Part shown: positions 13,735 to 19,871 of the stretch, piece after piece
How the letters are laid out: every line of letters begins with the position of its first letter
Position numbering within the stretch: position 1 is the stretch's first letter
IMG/VR virus record: IMGVR_UViG_3300025109_000071
Span: 1 to 23,578 of that record
Length of the DNA stretch: 23,578 nt
Strand: one strand, 5' to 3'
Source of the DNA: a virus
Made by a program: the position numbers and the translations under genes
The notes under the pieces: generated by a model
Told to the model about the DNA's origin: nothing
What the model saw: the letters and a program-made list of their open reading frames with translations, nothing else
Databases searched by the model: none

Positions 13735-14346
13735 ATGTACCACTACGGTAGCATCATCCACCCTAATGACAAACGGGAAACCGAACAAGCCCCAGATCAA
13801 GTCTCATCAGACCCACGATGGTACTTAGGTTATACTAGGATGGGACAAGAGATTAAAGTTGAACAAAGGTTATTCGATATATTCAACGGCACAAATGATC
13901 TTAAAATTTATGGAGTTTACTGCCCTAAAACAAGGGGTGATGCCAGGAAAAAACAGCAATACATGATCGCATTATATCCATCTTATATTTTTGTCAAGAT
14001 GAACCGCGAGAGTGAGTTTAAAAAGGTAGAATCTGTGCTAGGACGCTGGTTAGTGGCAGTAACGTGCTTTGGGGGGGTTAAAAACTATAGCACAACGACC
14101 GATAAATTTATTCAACGATTAAAGAAGAGGGAAAACGACAAAGGACAGATCATCACAGGCCAAAGCGAATACATGGTCGGCGACAAGGTTAAAATTATAG
14201 GGGGCCCCATGAAAGCCCCTTCCAACATGGCTTACACAGCAATAATTGACGAAATAAAGCGCAAAGTAGCAACATTATGGCTGTATCGTGACCCGCAGAG
14301 AAAGCCTATTCATGGGGTAAAATTAGAATGGCTGGAGCCAGTTTGA
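13735..14346 (+). CDS. NusG/RfaH-like transcription antitermination factor
   Basis: A 203-residue phage NusG paralogue. NusG-family proteins bind the RNA polymerase clamp through an NGN domain and affect pausing and termination; specialised paralogues (RfaH, LoaP) act on one operon. NGN features: RWYLGYTRMGQEIKVEQRLF (28-47), GVYCPKTR and ALYPSYIFVKM, then FKKVESVLGRW. The KOW domain is near 148-170 (MVGDKVKIIGGPMK). An N-terminal extension of about 27 residues lacks similarity. No good Shine-Dalgarno is seen within 12 nt of the ATG (AAGAAGG is about 20 nt away), so expression may be low. It would be expected to help transcription through phage operons; which operon is unknown. Confidence 0.8.
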   Translation: MYHYGSIIHPNDKRETEQAPDQVSSDPRWYLGYTRMGQEIKVEQRLFDIFNGTNDLKIYGVYCPKTRGDARKKQQYMIALYPSYIFVKMNRESEFKKVESVLGRWLVAVTCFGGVKNYSTTTDKFIQRLKKRENDKGQIITGQSEYMVGDKVKIIGGPMKAPSNMAYTAIIDEIKRKVATLWLYRDPQRKPIHGVKLEWLEPV

Positions 14347-15146
14347 GTGTATTAAACATTTTGAGTCATGGCGGGGGCGTTCAAACGCAAGCGATGTGTC
14401 TCATGGCGGAGCATGGAGAAATAACGCCAAAGCCAGATTATGCTATTATGGCAGATACGAAAAACGAACCCGATCACGTTTATAGTGACGTTAAGAGGCT
14501 GCAAGAGTGCGTATCATTTCCCATCCTTGTTGTTTCTAAGGGGGATTTAATGAAGGATCATTTTGCTGGCGGCAGGGTTAAGATTAAAATCCCTGTGTGG
14601 CTTAGAAATCCAGACGGTACGAATGGCGGTCTTCTTGGGAGGCAATGCACCCAAGACTATAAAGTGTGGGCGGTTAATAGGAAAATTAAAGAATTATGCG
14701 GTGTTAAGCGTGGCGGCGCTACAATATTAGCAATTAAATGGATCGGAATTAGCGTGGATGAAGCGCACCGCGCCAAACCTTCACGGCAAAGATATATACA
14801 ACATCGACACCCATTACTTGAAAAATATATTTACAGGCAACAGTGTGTTGATTGGATGCTGGATAATGGGTATTGGGAGCCAAAACAATCATCATGCAAG
14901 AACTGCCCATTTCACGATAATAAATTATGGCATAAAATCAAAACAGAAACCCCAAATGATTTTACTGAATCTGTAGAGTTTGAAAAGAAGTTACAAATAG
15001 CCGCATTAACAGACCCATCCATAAAAGGAACGCCATATCTCCATAAAGAATTTAAGCCACTTGACGAGATAGACTTTGAATCACTAGTCCACACCAACCA
15101 AAGAGATATGTTTGGTGAAGAGTGCGAAGGGTTATGCGGAGTGTAA
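14328..15146 (+). CDS. PAPS-reductase-like PP-loop ATPase protein
   Basis: A 272-residue member of the N-type ATP pyrophosphatase / PAPS-reductase superfamily. The PP-loop is SHGGGVQTQAM (13-23), with Thr where the usual final Ser stands. ADTKNEPDHVYSDVKRL (42-58), GRQCTQDYKVWAVNRKIKEL (105-124) and IGISVDEAHRAKPS are the conserved family blocks. SSCKNCPFHDN near residue 190 gives a Cys pair. This variant occurs often in phages and islands; the reaction is not established, though relatives activate sulphate or adenylate other substrates (DndC in phosphorothioation). ATG 14328 lies inside the previous gene (19-nt overlap). TTG 14343, overlapping the stop as TTGA with GGAG 5 nt before it, is an equally good start. 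Confidence 0.75.
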   Translation: MAGASLSVLNILSHGGGVQTQAMCLMAEHGEITPKPDYAIMADTKNEPDHVYSDVKRLQECVSFPILVVSKGDLMKDHFAGGRVKIKIPVWLRNPDGTNGGLLGRQCTQDYKVWAVNRKIKELCGVKRGGATILAIKWIGISVDEAHRAKPSRQRYIQHRHPLLEKYIYRQQCVDWMLDNGYWEPKQSSCKNCPFHDNKLWHKIKTETPNDFTESVEFEKKLQIAALTDPSIKGTPYLHKEFKPLDEIDFESLVHTNQRDMFGEECEGLCGV

Positions 15147-15233
15147 TAATATAATCTATCATCTACATTCAGTTTTCAGTCAAAAGGAGTAAGAGGCGTT
15201 ATCCTAGGAAAACAAACTTATTAAAAATAAATT

Positions 15234-15260
15234 GAACTTTTTGCCCTTTTCGTTGTCTAA
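15234..15260 (+). promoter_or_regulatory. Sigma-E/AlgU-like (ECF) promoter candidate 2
   Basis: GAACTT (15234-15239) and GTCTAA (15255-15260), with 16 nt between AACTT and TCTAA, the same as at 10718. Both copies also share the 12-mer ATTGAACTTTTT and a TTTC in the spacer. A TATAAT at 15262-15267 with a poor -35 (TTGCCC, 15 nt) is a possible overlapping sigma-70 promoter. It precedes the lysis operon. Confidence 0.55.
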
Positions 15261-15292
15261 CTATAATATAAGGGCATTTTCTTGCCTGTAGT

Positions 15293-15323
15293 TTAGTAAC
15301 TTACTAACTTTAATTGTTAGTAA
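15293..15323 (+). other. Triple inverted repeat in the lysis-operon leader
   Basis: TTAGTAA (15293-15299), TTACTAA (15301-15307) and TTAGTAA (15317-15323) can form two exclusive hairpins: the middle element pairs with either neighbour. With the third copy the stem is 8 bp (TTACTAAC/GTTAGTAA, loop TTTAATT). No T-run follows, so it is not a standard terminator. Confidence 0.55.
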
Positions 15324-15400
15324 AAACAAACGGTTACAATAATCGTGTGGCTGCGCTTTCCCTAAATTCCTTCAATAATCAACACCTTACAAAGCTCCTT

Positions 15401-15673
15401 ATGGATGATCAAAAACTATTAATAGCAATAACGGAGGTCAGCGGCACTGTGAAAGCCCTACATGGACGCTTCGATAGACATGAAGCTGATTTCACTAAGC
15501 GCCAGGATAAAATCGAAGAGACTCTCTACGGTAATGGTAGACCAGGGTTAACAACCTCAGTTCAAGTGATAGAAACCAAACATGACAGCCTAGTAAATAG
15601 GCTCAAAATATGGGTGAGTATAGGCTCGGCAATAATGACAGCAGCAATATTGACTTATTTCGGGCTGTCGTGA
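15401..15673 (+). CDS. Small membrane protein with N-terminal coiled coil (XhlA/holin-accessory-like)
   Basis: A 90-residue protein: a soluble helical part (GTVKALHGRFDRHEADFTKR), a GNGRPGLTT turn, a second helix and one C-terminal transmembrane segment (WVSIGSAIMTAAILTYFG). This shape resembles XhlA-type proteins and other small tail-anchored phage proteins next to endolysins. I choose ATG 15401; the frame stays open upstream to a TTG at 15314, but that codon lies in the leader hairpin. No clear Shine-Dalgarno is seen. The stop overlaps the GTG of the endopeptidase (GTGA), so the two are coupled. A role in presenting or releasing the lytic enzyme is inference. Confidence 0.6.
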   Translation: MDDQKLLIAITEVSGTVKALHGRFDRHEADFTKRQDKIEETLYGNGRPGLTTSVQVIETKHDSLVNRLKIWVSIGSAIMTAAILTYFGLS

Positions 15674-16065
15674 GAGCAAGACTACCAACTAGGACATTAG
15701 ACGCGCAAGGCTCAGGGCATTTCGGCGCACCAAGAGGCACACACACACACAACGGAATAGACTTGGCTTGCTATCCAGGCACAAGCGTTTATTCCGCCGT
15801 GTATGGTGAAATTTCAAAAATTGGTTATCCTTACAGCCATGATTTAAAATACCGATATGTCGAAGTAACTGACATTGAAGGGCTGCAATGGAGGTATTTC
15901 TACGTCAAACCGTCCGTTAAGAAGGGCGATGTTGTGGATCTAGATACAGTCTTAGGCGTGACTCAAGAGTTACCCTACGAGGGGATCACGCAGCATTGCC
16001 ACCTAGAGATCAAAGACGTAAACGGCGACTTTCTTGACCCAACGGAACGCGCAGCACATCCATAA
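15670..16065 (+). CDS. M23 (LAS-type) zinc endopeptidase, probable endolysin
   Basis: A 131-residue single-domain metallopeptidase that would cut peptide cross-bridges of the cell wall. The two LAS/M23 zinc motifs are HNGID (H27, D31) and HCH (H109, H111). FGAPRGTHTHNGIDLACYPG (18-37) is a typical M23 block. GTG 15670, overlapping the previous stop, gives the compact N-terminus MRARLPTR common in phage relatives. No signal peptide is present, so export would need the holin. It sits at the start of an operon with a 3-TM holin about 1.2 kb downstream. A virion-associated role is possible but less likely in this context. Confidence 0.85.
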   Translation: MRARLPTRTLDAQGSGHFGAPRGTHTHNGIDLACYPGTSVYSAVYGEISKIGYPYSHDLKYRYVEVTDIEGLQWRYFYVKPSVKKGDVVDLDTVLGVTQELPYEGITQHCHLEIKDVNGDFLDPTERAAHP

Positions 16066-16120
16066 GGCGCTTGATGTAAACCTGTCTATACTACTGGTAC
16101 TGTAACAAATTGGAGTGGGT

Positions 16121-16921
16121 ATGCGAATACTAGCGTGGGATATTGAGACTCTCCCTATGATAGTGCCAACATGGAGGTTATTCAAGGCAAACGTGCGCCA
16201 AGATTCAATAATTGAAAGCACATCCTTAGTCTGTGCGGCATGGAGATTTGTAGACGAGGAAGAAACTTACGCTGTATCCATCCTTGATAAGCCTAAGAAA
16301 TTTACCGCCAATATCTACGATGATGAGCATGTAGTTAAAAAGTTATATAAAGTCCTAGATAGCGGAGTTGATATTCTGCTCCACCAGAACGGTGATAAGT
16401 TTGATTGGAAGAAGTTTCACGGCAGGGTAGCTTATTACGGGCTCCCCCCCCTCCCCAAATTCAGGACAATCGACACCTTGAAGCAAGCAAGGAAACACTT
16501 TGCTTTAGACTCTAATAAACTAGACTTTATTGGGAGATTTTTCGGCTTAGGTCAAAAGATAGATACGGGCGGGATGGAACTATGGGACAACATTGTCCAG
16601 TTAAAATATCCGCCTGTCGGAGAAAAACCAAACAAGATATTAGCCGAGAATTCAATCAGATTCATGGTTAAATATAATATTCAAGACGTTGATTTACTCA
16701 TAGCGATATTTGAGCGCATTAAGCCCTATATTGATGTGCCTAATAGAATGCTATACGAGGGACAATATGATGGATGTCCCGCTTGTCGCTCATCTGTTTA
16801 CAAGAAGCAGGGAATGGCCTACACATCACTTGGGGTGTACCAGAGATACAAATGTTTGAACAAAGAATGTGGTAAGCGATTTCAAGACACTAAACGAATA
16901 CATGGAACGCATGTGAGATGA
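16121..16921 (+). CDS. DEDDy 3'-5' exonuclease-like protein with C-terminal zinc ribbon
   Basis: About 266 residues of the DnaQ-like/RNase H-like superfamily. Exo I is WDIET (D7, E9); exo II is HQNGDKFDWKKF (N90, D95); exo III is YNIQDVDLL (Y185, D189), so all four acidic residues of a DEDDy nuclease are present. The C-terminus has a zinc ribbon: CPAC (219-222) and CLNKEC (245-250). ATG 16121 follows GGAG by 5 nt; GTG 16115 is in frame but lies on that site. No polymerase domain is attached. It may process DNA ends or RNA; substrate unknown. It lies between the endopeptidase and the holin, showing that the lysis operon also carries DNA metabolism genes. ATGA overlap with the next gene. Confidence 0.85.
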   Translation: MRILAWDIETLPMIVPTWRLFKANVRQDSIIESTSLVCAAWRFVDEEETYAVSILDKPKKFTANIYDDEHVVKKLYKVLDSGVDILLHQNGDKFDWKKFHGRVAYYGLPPLPKFRTIDTLKQARKHFALDSNKLDFIGRFFGLGQKIDTGGMELWDNIVQLKYPPVGEKPNKILAENSIRFMVKYNIQDVDLLIAIFERIKPYIDVPNRMLYEGQYDGCPACRSSVYKKQGMAYTSLGVYQRYKCLNKECGKRFQDTKRIHGTHVR

Positions 16922-17235
16922 TCAAAAAAATCAGAGTCGGAGCCACCACGTATAAAGTTAGGAAAAAGAAATTAGGTTCAATATGGGGTTATACTGATTT
17001 CGAGGAGGAAAAAATCTTCATTGACAGCCGAGCGAAAGACCGTCAACAAGTCTCAACCCTACTACATGAGGCATTACACGCTATGATTGCAGAGTATGGA
17101 ATTAACTACACGCTTGACCATAATCAGGACGAGTCCCTTGTAAGGACTCTGGAGAGTGGTATTGTTCAACTGATTCTGAGAAATAAAGAATTTACTGAAG
17201 AATTAGTGGCAAGTTTAGAGTATGACGAATGTTAG
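16918..17235 (+). CDS. Putative HExxH zinc metalloprotease-like protein
   Basis: A 105-residue protein with LLHEALHAMIAEYG (48-61), an HExxH zinc-binding motif in a helix, as in zincins such as the SprT- and ImmA-like groups. YGINYTLDHNQDESLVRTLE follows, where a third ligand (Glu 78 or a nearby acid) could lie. It is a recurring small phage protein near lysis genes, with unknown target. The first 45 residues are basic and beta-rich (RVGATTYKVRKKKLGSIWGY). ATGA overlap with the exonuclease gene and 7-nt overlap with the holin gene place it firmly in the operon. Confidence 0.75.
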   Translation: MIKKIRVGATTYKVRKKKLGSIWGYTDFEEEKIFIDSRAKDRQQVSTLLHEALHAMIAEYGINYTLDHNQDESLVRTLESGIVQLILRNKEFTEELVASLEYDEC

Positions 17236-17609
17236 CCTTACTGCCAATAGCTACAAAACTGCTTGACAAGTTTATACCCGATCCGATTAAAGCGAATGAA
17301 GCTAAAGCCGCGCTGCTGAGCGCTGAAAACGCTGCATTCTTTAAAGAATTAGAACTACAGGCAGGTGTAGTATTAGGTGAGACTAAATCTGAGCATTTCA
17401 TAGTAGCTGCTTGGCGACCAATTACTATGCTGAGTTTTGTCGCGGTTATCGTAAATAACCATATTTTATATCCGTATTTATCCCTATTTTGGACAGATGC
17501 ACCAATATTGACAATTCCTCCAGACATGTATAACCTTCTGGAGTTAGGCATCACAGGGTACGTTTTTTTAAGGTCTGGGGAGAAAATAGTGAAGGAATAC
17601 AGGAAATAA
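17229..17609 (+). CDS. Holin of the 3-TM (GTA holin) family
   Basis: A 126-residue membrane protein. The N-terminus is amphipathic (LLPIATKLLDKFIPDPIKAN), then comes a charged helix (ENAAFFKELELQAG) and the signature WRPITMLSFVAVIVNNHILY (about 61-80), a membrane segment. A short loop with IPPDMY precedes a last membrane segment (LLELGITGYVFL), ending in a basic tail (KIVKEYRK). This layout is that of the GTA_holin_3TM family, which permeabilises the inner membrane so that the endolysin reaches the wall. The ATG overlaps the previous gene by 7 nt. Confidence 0.85.
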   Translation: MLALLPIATKLLDKFIPDPIKANEAKAALLSAENAAFFKELELQAGVVLGETKSEHFIVAAWRPITMLSFVAVIVNNHILYPYLSLFWTDAPILTIPPDMYNLLELGITGYVFLRSGEKIVKEYRK

Positions 17610-17875
17610 TGACAAAAAAACTTGAAATAATCATCCTTTTATTGATGGTTTTGGCTGCAATCTCATTGCCGTTAATGCAGCAGAAACACCCAATTCTAAG
17701 CCCTCCAGTGCCACATGTTACAAGCTATTCAAGTGACTTGGCTATGCTAACATATAGGTATATGGAGATAATCACTCAGCAGAGCGTACACAATCCCGAT
17801 CTGGAACAAGTGATTCTATCCATCAGCGAGTTGTTAATAAAACACAACAACTCACTGACGGATAATTCGAGTTAG
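17609..17875 (+). CDS. Small membrane-anchored protein after the holin; possible spanin-like
   Basis: An 88-residue protein with an N-terminal hydrophobic helix (IIILLLMVLAAISLPLM, 7-23) and an otherwise soluble domain, so either a signal anchor with periplasmic domain or an uncleaved signal. There is no lipobox Cys. The size, type II topology and place at the end of the lysis operon fit an inner-membrane spanin subunit, but the expected long coiled coil is weak and no outer-membrane partner is seen nearby, so the role stays open. TAATG overlap with the holin and AGGAAAT as binding site. Confidence 0.6.
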   Translation: MTKKLEIIILLLMVLAAISLPLMQQKHPILSPPVPHVTSYSSDLAMLTYRYMEIITQQSVHNPDLEQVILSISELLIKHNNSLTDNSS

Positions 17876-17884
17876 GATGTAGTC

Positions 17885-18046
17885 CTAGTTAGTTATAAAT
17901 TGGCGAATCCGCGCCAGATGAACTTTCGATAAGTCTTTAATTGATATTTGAAGGCCAACTTCAATAATAAAAGGCACTCTATGTAACCTTAGATATTCGC
18001 AGATAGGTTTAATGTGCTTTCGCTTTGGTCTGATAATTGTATTCAT
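17885..18046 (-). CDS. Small basic protein, unknown (53 residues)
   Basis: An open frame from ATG at 18046 to TAG at 17885: MNTIIRPKRKHIKPICEYLR, then LHRVPFIIEVGLQISIKDLS and a helical end. The alternation of basic helix and beta-like segments looks like a real small protein, and it fills the gap between the convergent operons. It begins 12 nt after the stop of the RHH-like gene. The binding site is weak (GTGGTAA). There is no homologue I can name. Its stop is 9 nt from the stop of the rightward operon. Confidence 0.5.
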   Translation of the reverse strand: MNTIIRPKRKHIKPICEYLRLHRVPFIIEVGLQISIKDLSKVHLARIRQFITN

Positions 18047-18058
18047 TGTATTACCACG

Positions 18059-18271
18059 CTATTGCTCCTCGTTTATTTCGTTTGCAGCCCACCACATAGC
18101 ATCCTTTAATAAATCGGGCATCGCTATTTCAATGCACATGATAATAACGGAGCTTTTGGAGGCGGGAAAATCGAATTTCTGCGGGACATGGCGTATATAG
18201 GTTTTAATATCATCATCTAGTGGTTTAGGAAGTCTAAATGATGTTGGTATTCCAGGTTCTCTTTCGATCAT
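18059..18271 (-). CDS. Ribbon-helix-helix-like DNA-binding protein
   Basis: A 70-residue protein. PTSFRLPKPLDDDIKTYIRH (9-28) has the pattern of a beta-strand plus first helix of Arc/MetJ/CopG proteins, and FPASKSSVIIMCIEIAMPDL (35-54) fits the second helix with the usual S-K-S start. The loop between the helices is long for the family. It would bind DNA as a dimer and might regulate the leftward accessory genes. AGGAG lies 10 nt before the ATG. The start is preceded by a tiny leader ORF that copies the start of the gene at 19852. Confidence 0.6.
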   Translation of the reverse strand: MIEREPGIPTSFRLPKPLDDDIKTYIRHVPQKFDFPASKSSVIIMCIEIAMPDLLKDAMWWAANEINEEQ

Positions 18272-18273
18272 GT

Positions 18274-18320
18274 TTATATGCTCCTATTTGATAGTTTAAT
18301 CATTGTTGTTTATCCTCGCT
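18274..18320 (-). repeat. Copied gene-start segment making a 9-residue leader ORF
   Basis: Bases 18287-18320 match 19836-19869 (31 of 34). The second locus holds the start of the gene at 19852 (MIKLSK...). Here the same ATG (18303) opens only MIKLSNRSI before a TAA, just ahead of the RHH-like gene. Confidence 0.8.
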
Positions 18321-18324
18321 TAGT

Positions 18325-18377
18325 GCTGGATTGCACTGATAAGGGTACTCTGGCTACCCTTTGCACTACTATCCAGC
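18325..18377 (-). other. Imperfect stem-loop between leftward genes
   Basis: Outer arms GCTGGAT (18325-18331) and ATCCAGC (18371-18377); inner arms AAGGGTA (18341-18347) and TACCCTT (18355-18361), loop CTCTGGC. The two 9-nt internal segments both contain TGCACT as a direct repeat. It overlaps the last codons of the upstream leftward gene. No T-run on the minus strand, so it could be a processing or stability element. Confidence 0.5.
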
Positions 18378-18914
18378 TTTTCTGAAGTACGCGGTCACTT
18401 CAGCCATTGGCAAACCGTTCAATATGACCTCTTCTGGGTGCGCTTTCTTTAAGTAGGCGGCCACCTGAGCCTTATCATCTTTAACTTTGCCCCATAGATT
18501 AACGGAATTATTAACCCTGTCATAAGTGCAGACCTTTCTTAGGGATTTCTTAATATCCCTTTGAATTAGCCATTCAGTCAATAATTCATTACAGACTGTC
18601 TCAATGTTTGGCTTCAGGGCATCCTTAGTATAAGGCGGCACTTCAATGTATGGCTTATCGCCCAACTTGACCGCACCCTCGGTGAACAGTGTCCATGTGT
18701 GATTGTTCGCTATCCACTCATTGCATCGCTCAACATCATCTTGAGTGAATGGAGCAATTACGCCTTGATAATCGCAACCACCGAAGCCATCATTATTCAC
18801 ATGGCAGAATTTCTTTCCATTCAAATACAAAGTGGCTTGGTAACAATGAGTCTCATGCGATGCAAACTCGGAGTGTTTAATACTTTTAAGCTGGAAATTT
18901 AATAATGTAGTCAT
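18369..18914 (-). CDS. Unknown phage protein (181 residues)
   Basis: A soluble protein without a recognised domain. The N-terminal half is beta-rich with Gly (CYQATLYLNGKKFCHVNNDG, then FGGCDYQG); the C-terminal half is helical and ends KAG. I place the start at ATG 18914 (MTTLLNFQ), which has AGGAG 8 nt upstream and overlaps the stop of the small gene before it (ATGA); the frame is open 13 codons further up, but that would overlap the small gene deeply. It belongs to the leftward accessory operon. Proteins with this N-terminal look occur in phages and plasmids as unknowns. Confidence 0.7.
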   Translation of the reverse strand: MTTLLNFQLKSIKHSEFASHETHCYQATLYLNGKKFCHVNNDGFGGCDYQGVIAPFTQDDVERCNEWIANNHTWTLFTEGAVKLGDKPYIEVPPYTKDALKPNIETVCNELLTEWLIQRDIKKSLRKVCTYDRVNNSVNLWGKVKDDKAQVAAYLKKAHPEEVILNGLPMAEVTAYFRKAG

Positions 18915-19084
18915 GGTTTTAACTCCTGAGAAATTCGATTTTCCCGTTCCCAAAGCTTATTTAAATGGTCTACGGTTTGTTTGAGCTTTGGTTTAAGGTA
19001 ATCATCGTAGTCCGGTTCGTCAGCTAACCGTTGGCTTATTTCGTAAATGAAATTCTCCGCTTCGTAATAAGAATAATTTGACAT
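18911..19084 (-). CDS. Small acidic/helical protein, unknown (57 residues)
   Basis: From ATG 19084: MSNYSYYEAENFIYEISQRL, then ADEPDYDDYLKPKLKQTVDH and a helical end. The ATG has GGAG 6 nt upstream, and the TGA overlaps the next start as ATGA. Both support a genuine gene despite its length. No family recognised. Confidence 0.65.
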   Translation of the reverse strand: MSNYSYYEAENFIYEISQRLADEPDYDDYLKPKLKQTVDHLNKLWERENRISQELKP

Positions 19085-19092
19085 TTCATTCT

Positions 19093-19123
19093 CCTATTTT
19101 TGATTTAAAAAATTAATACTACT
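19093..19123. repeat. 31-bp exact repeat, copy 1 (copy 2 at 21041-21071)
   Basis: Identical to 21041-21071; AT-rich, with TTGATTTAAAAAATTAATAC at its core. In both places it lies between a leftward gene start and the end of the gene before it. Confidence 0.95.
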
Positions 19124-19236
19124 ATTACTGCCCAGAACGCTTGTTGAGCATCAAACAAGGCGGAGTCCAGATAATATGCGCCCCTATGATGGTCTAAAAT
19201 TTCAGGATTAGTTTTAAATGTTTTAGTTGTATTCAT
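19105..19236 (-). CDS. Small protein with hydrophobic C-terminus (43 residues)
   Basis: From ATG 19236: MNTTKTFKTNPEILDHHRGA, then YYLDSALFDAQQAFW and a hydrophobic end (AVIVVLIF). GAGGAT lies about 8 nt before the ATG. The N-terminus resembles MKTTKTF of the gene at 22683. Its last eight codons and stop lie in a 31-bp sequence repeated at 21041, so the C-terminus may be a recombination product. The tail is too short for a certain membrane anchor. Confidence 0.5.
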   Translation of the reverse strand: MNTTKTFKTNPEILDHHRGAYYLDSALFDAQQAFWAVIVVLIF

Positions 19237-19255
19237 AGTTATATCCTCATGGGGT

Positions 19256-19852
19256 TTACTTAACTTGTTCAGTTATCACATTGTTGGCCTTGTATCTGCT
19301 TGTATTGTAACATTTTAAGCAATCTATACACTTACCATGGCAATTAGTTCCAATGTCATGCGATACGTTATTAAATACCTTATTAAAACCTTTAGGTATT
19401 CCGATAACACTGTCTATTTTTGGATTGCTATAAACCAATATTAGGTTTTTAGGTTTATCCCTAGATTTCAATTCCCTTTTCACAATATCACTTCTTTTAG
19501 TCCAGAGTGCAAACGTAGTTTTCTTGTTTTTCTTGCATATATTTAGCAAGTTATGGAAGTGATTGCTATTGATTAGCTCGCCATGTCCGTTAAAACGAAA
19601 GTAAGCGTAATTCGTTATTGGCAGCCCATCAGGGTGGATTATCTTTTCACTTAATACTTTTGAATTGTGTTCAAAGGCTGGTACAGCATTTTTTCTGAAT
19701 GTTTTTAATATTCTCCAAGAATAGCACTCACTACAAATTGAGTCTGGCTTGCCATTGCCATTCTGTTTGATGCAAAATCCATTGCTAGTTGTATTGGTAT
19801 TGATGGCTCCAATGCCTTTAAGCTTTCCACTCATCTTTGATAATTTAATCAT
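19256..19852 (-). CDS. Cysteine-rich protein (GP88-like), unknown function
   Basis: A 198-residue protein. An N-terminal SKMSGKLKGIG is followed by a C-x12-C-x2-C-Y element (C27, C40, C43), and the C-terminus has CHGKCIDCLKCY, a ferredoxin-like cluster of four Cys. The middle contains FRFNGHGELINSNHFHNLLN and TKKTTFALWTKRSD-like strands (residues about 86-125). This order recalls the GP88 family of phage and plasmid proteins (C...CxxCYA near the N-terminus), whose activity is unknown. Metal or Fe-S binding is plausible. GGATAAAC precedes the ATG. The assignment is tentative. Confidence 0.6.
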   Translation of the reverse strand: MIKLSKMSGKLKGIGAINTNTTSNGFCIKQNGNGKPDSICSECYSWRILKTFRKNAVPAFEHNSKVLSEKIIHPDGLPITNYAYFRFNGHGELINSNHFHNLLNICKKNKKTTFALWTKRSDIVKRELKSRDKPKNLILVYSNPKIDSVIGIPKGFNKVFNNVSHDIGTNCHGKCIDCLKCYNTSRYKANNVITEQVK

Positions 19853-19871
19853 TGTTGTTTATCCTTGGTTG

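Noticed and set aside
15314-15400. TTG start at 15314 for the small membrane protein
   Set aside because: It lies in the loop of the leader hairpin with no Shine-Dalgarno; ATG 15401 gives a compact protein. GTG 15347 cannot be fully excluded.
15610-15669. Longer N-terminus of the M23 endopeptidase from 15610
   Set aside because: It would overlap the membrane-protein gene by 64 nt; the GTG at 15670 with a GTGA overlap gives the usual N-terminus.
17876-18000. Terminator between the convergent lysis and accessory operons
   Set aside because: TTGAAG/CTTCAA and TGGCG/CGCCA hairpins exist but neither is followed by a T-run on either strand, and the region is covered by a plausible leftward ORF.
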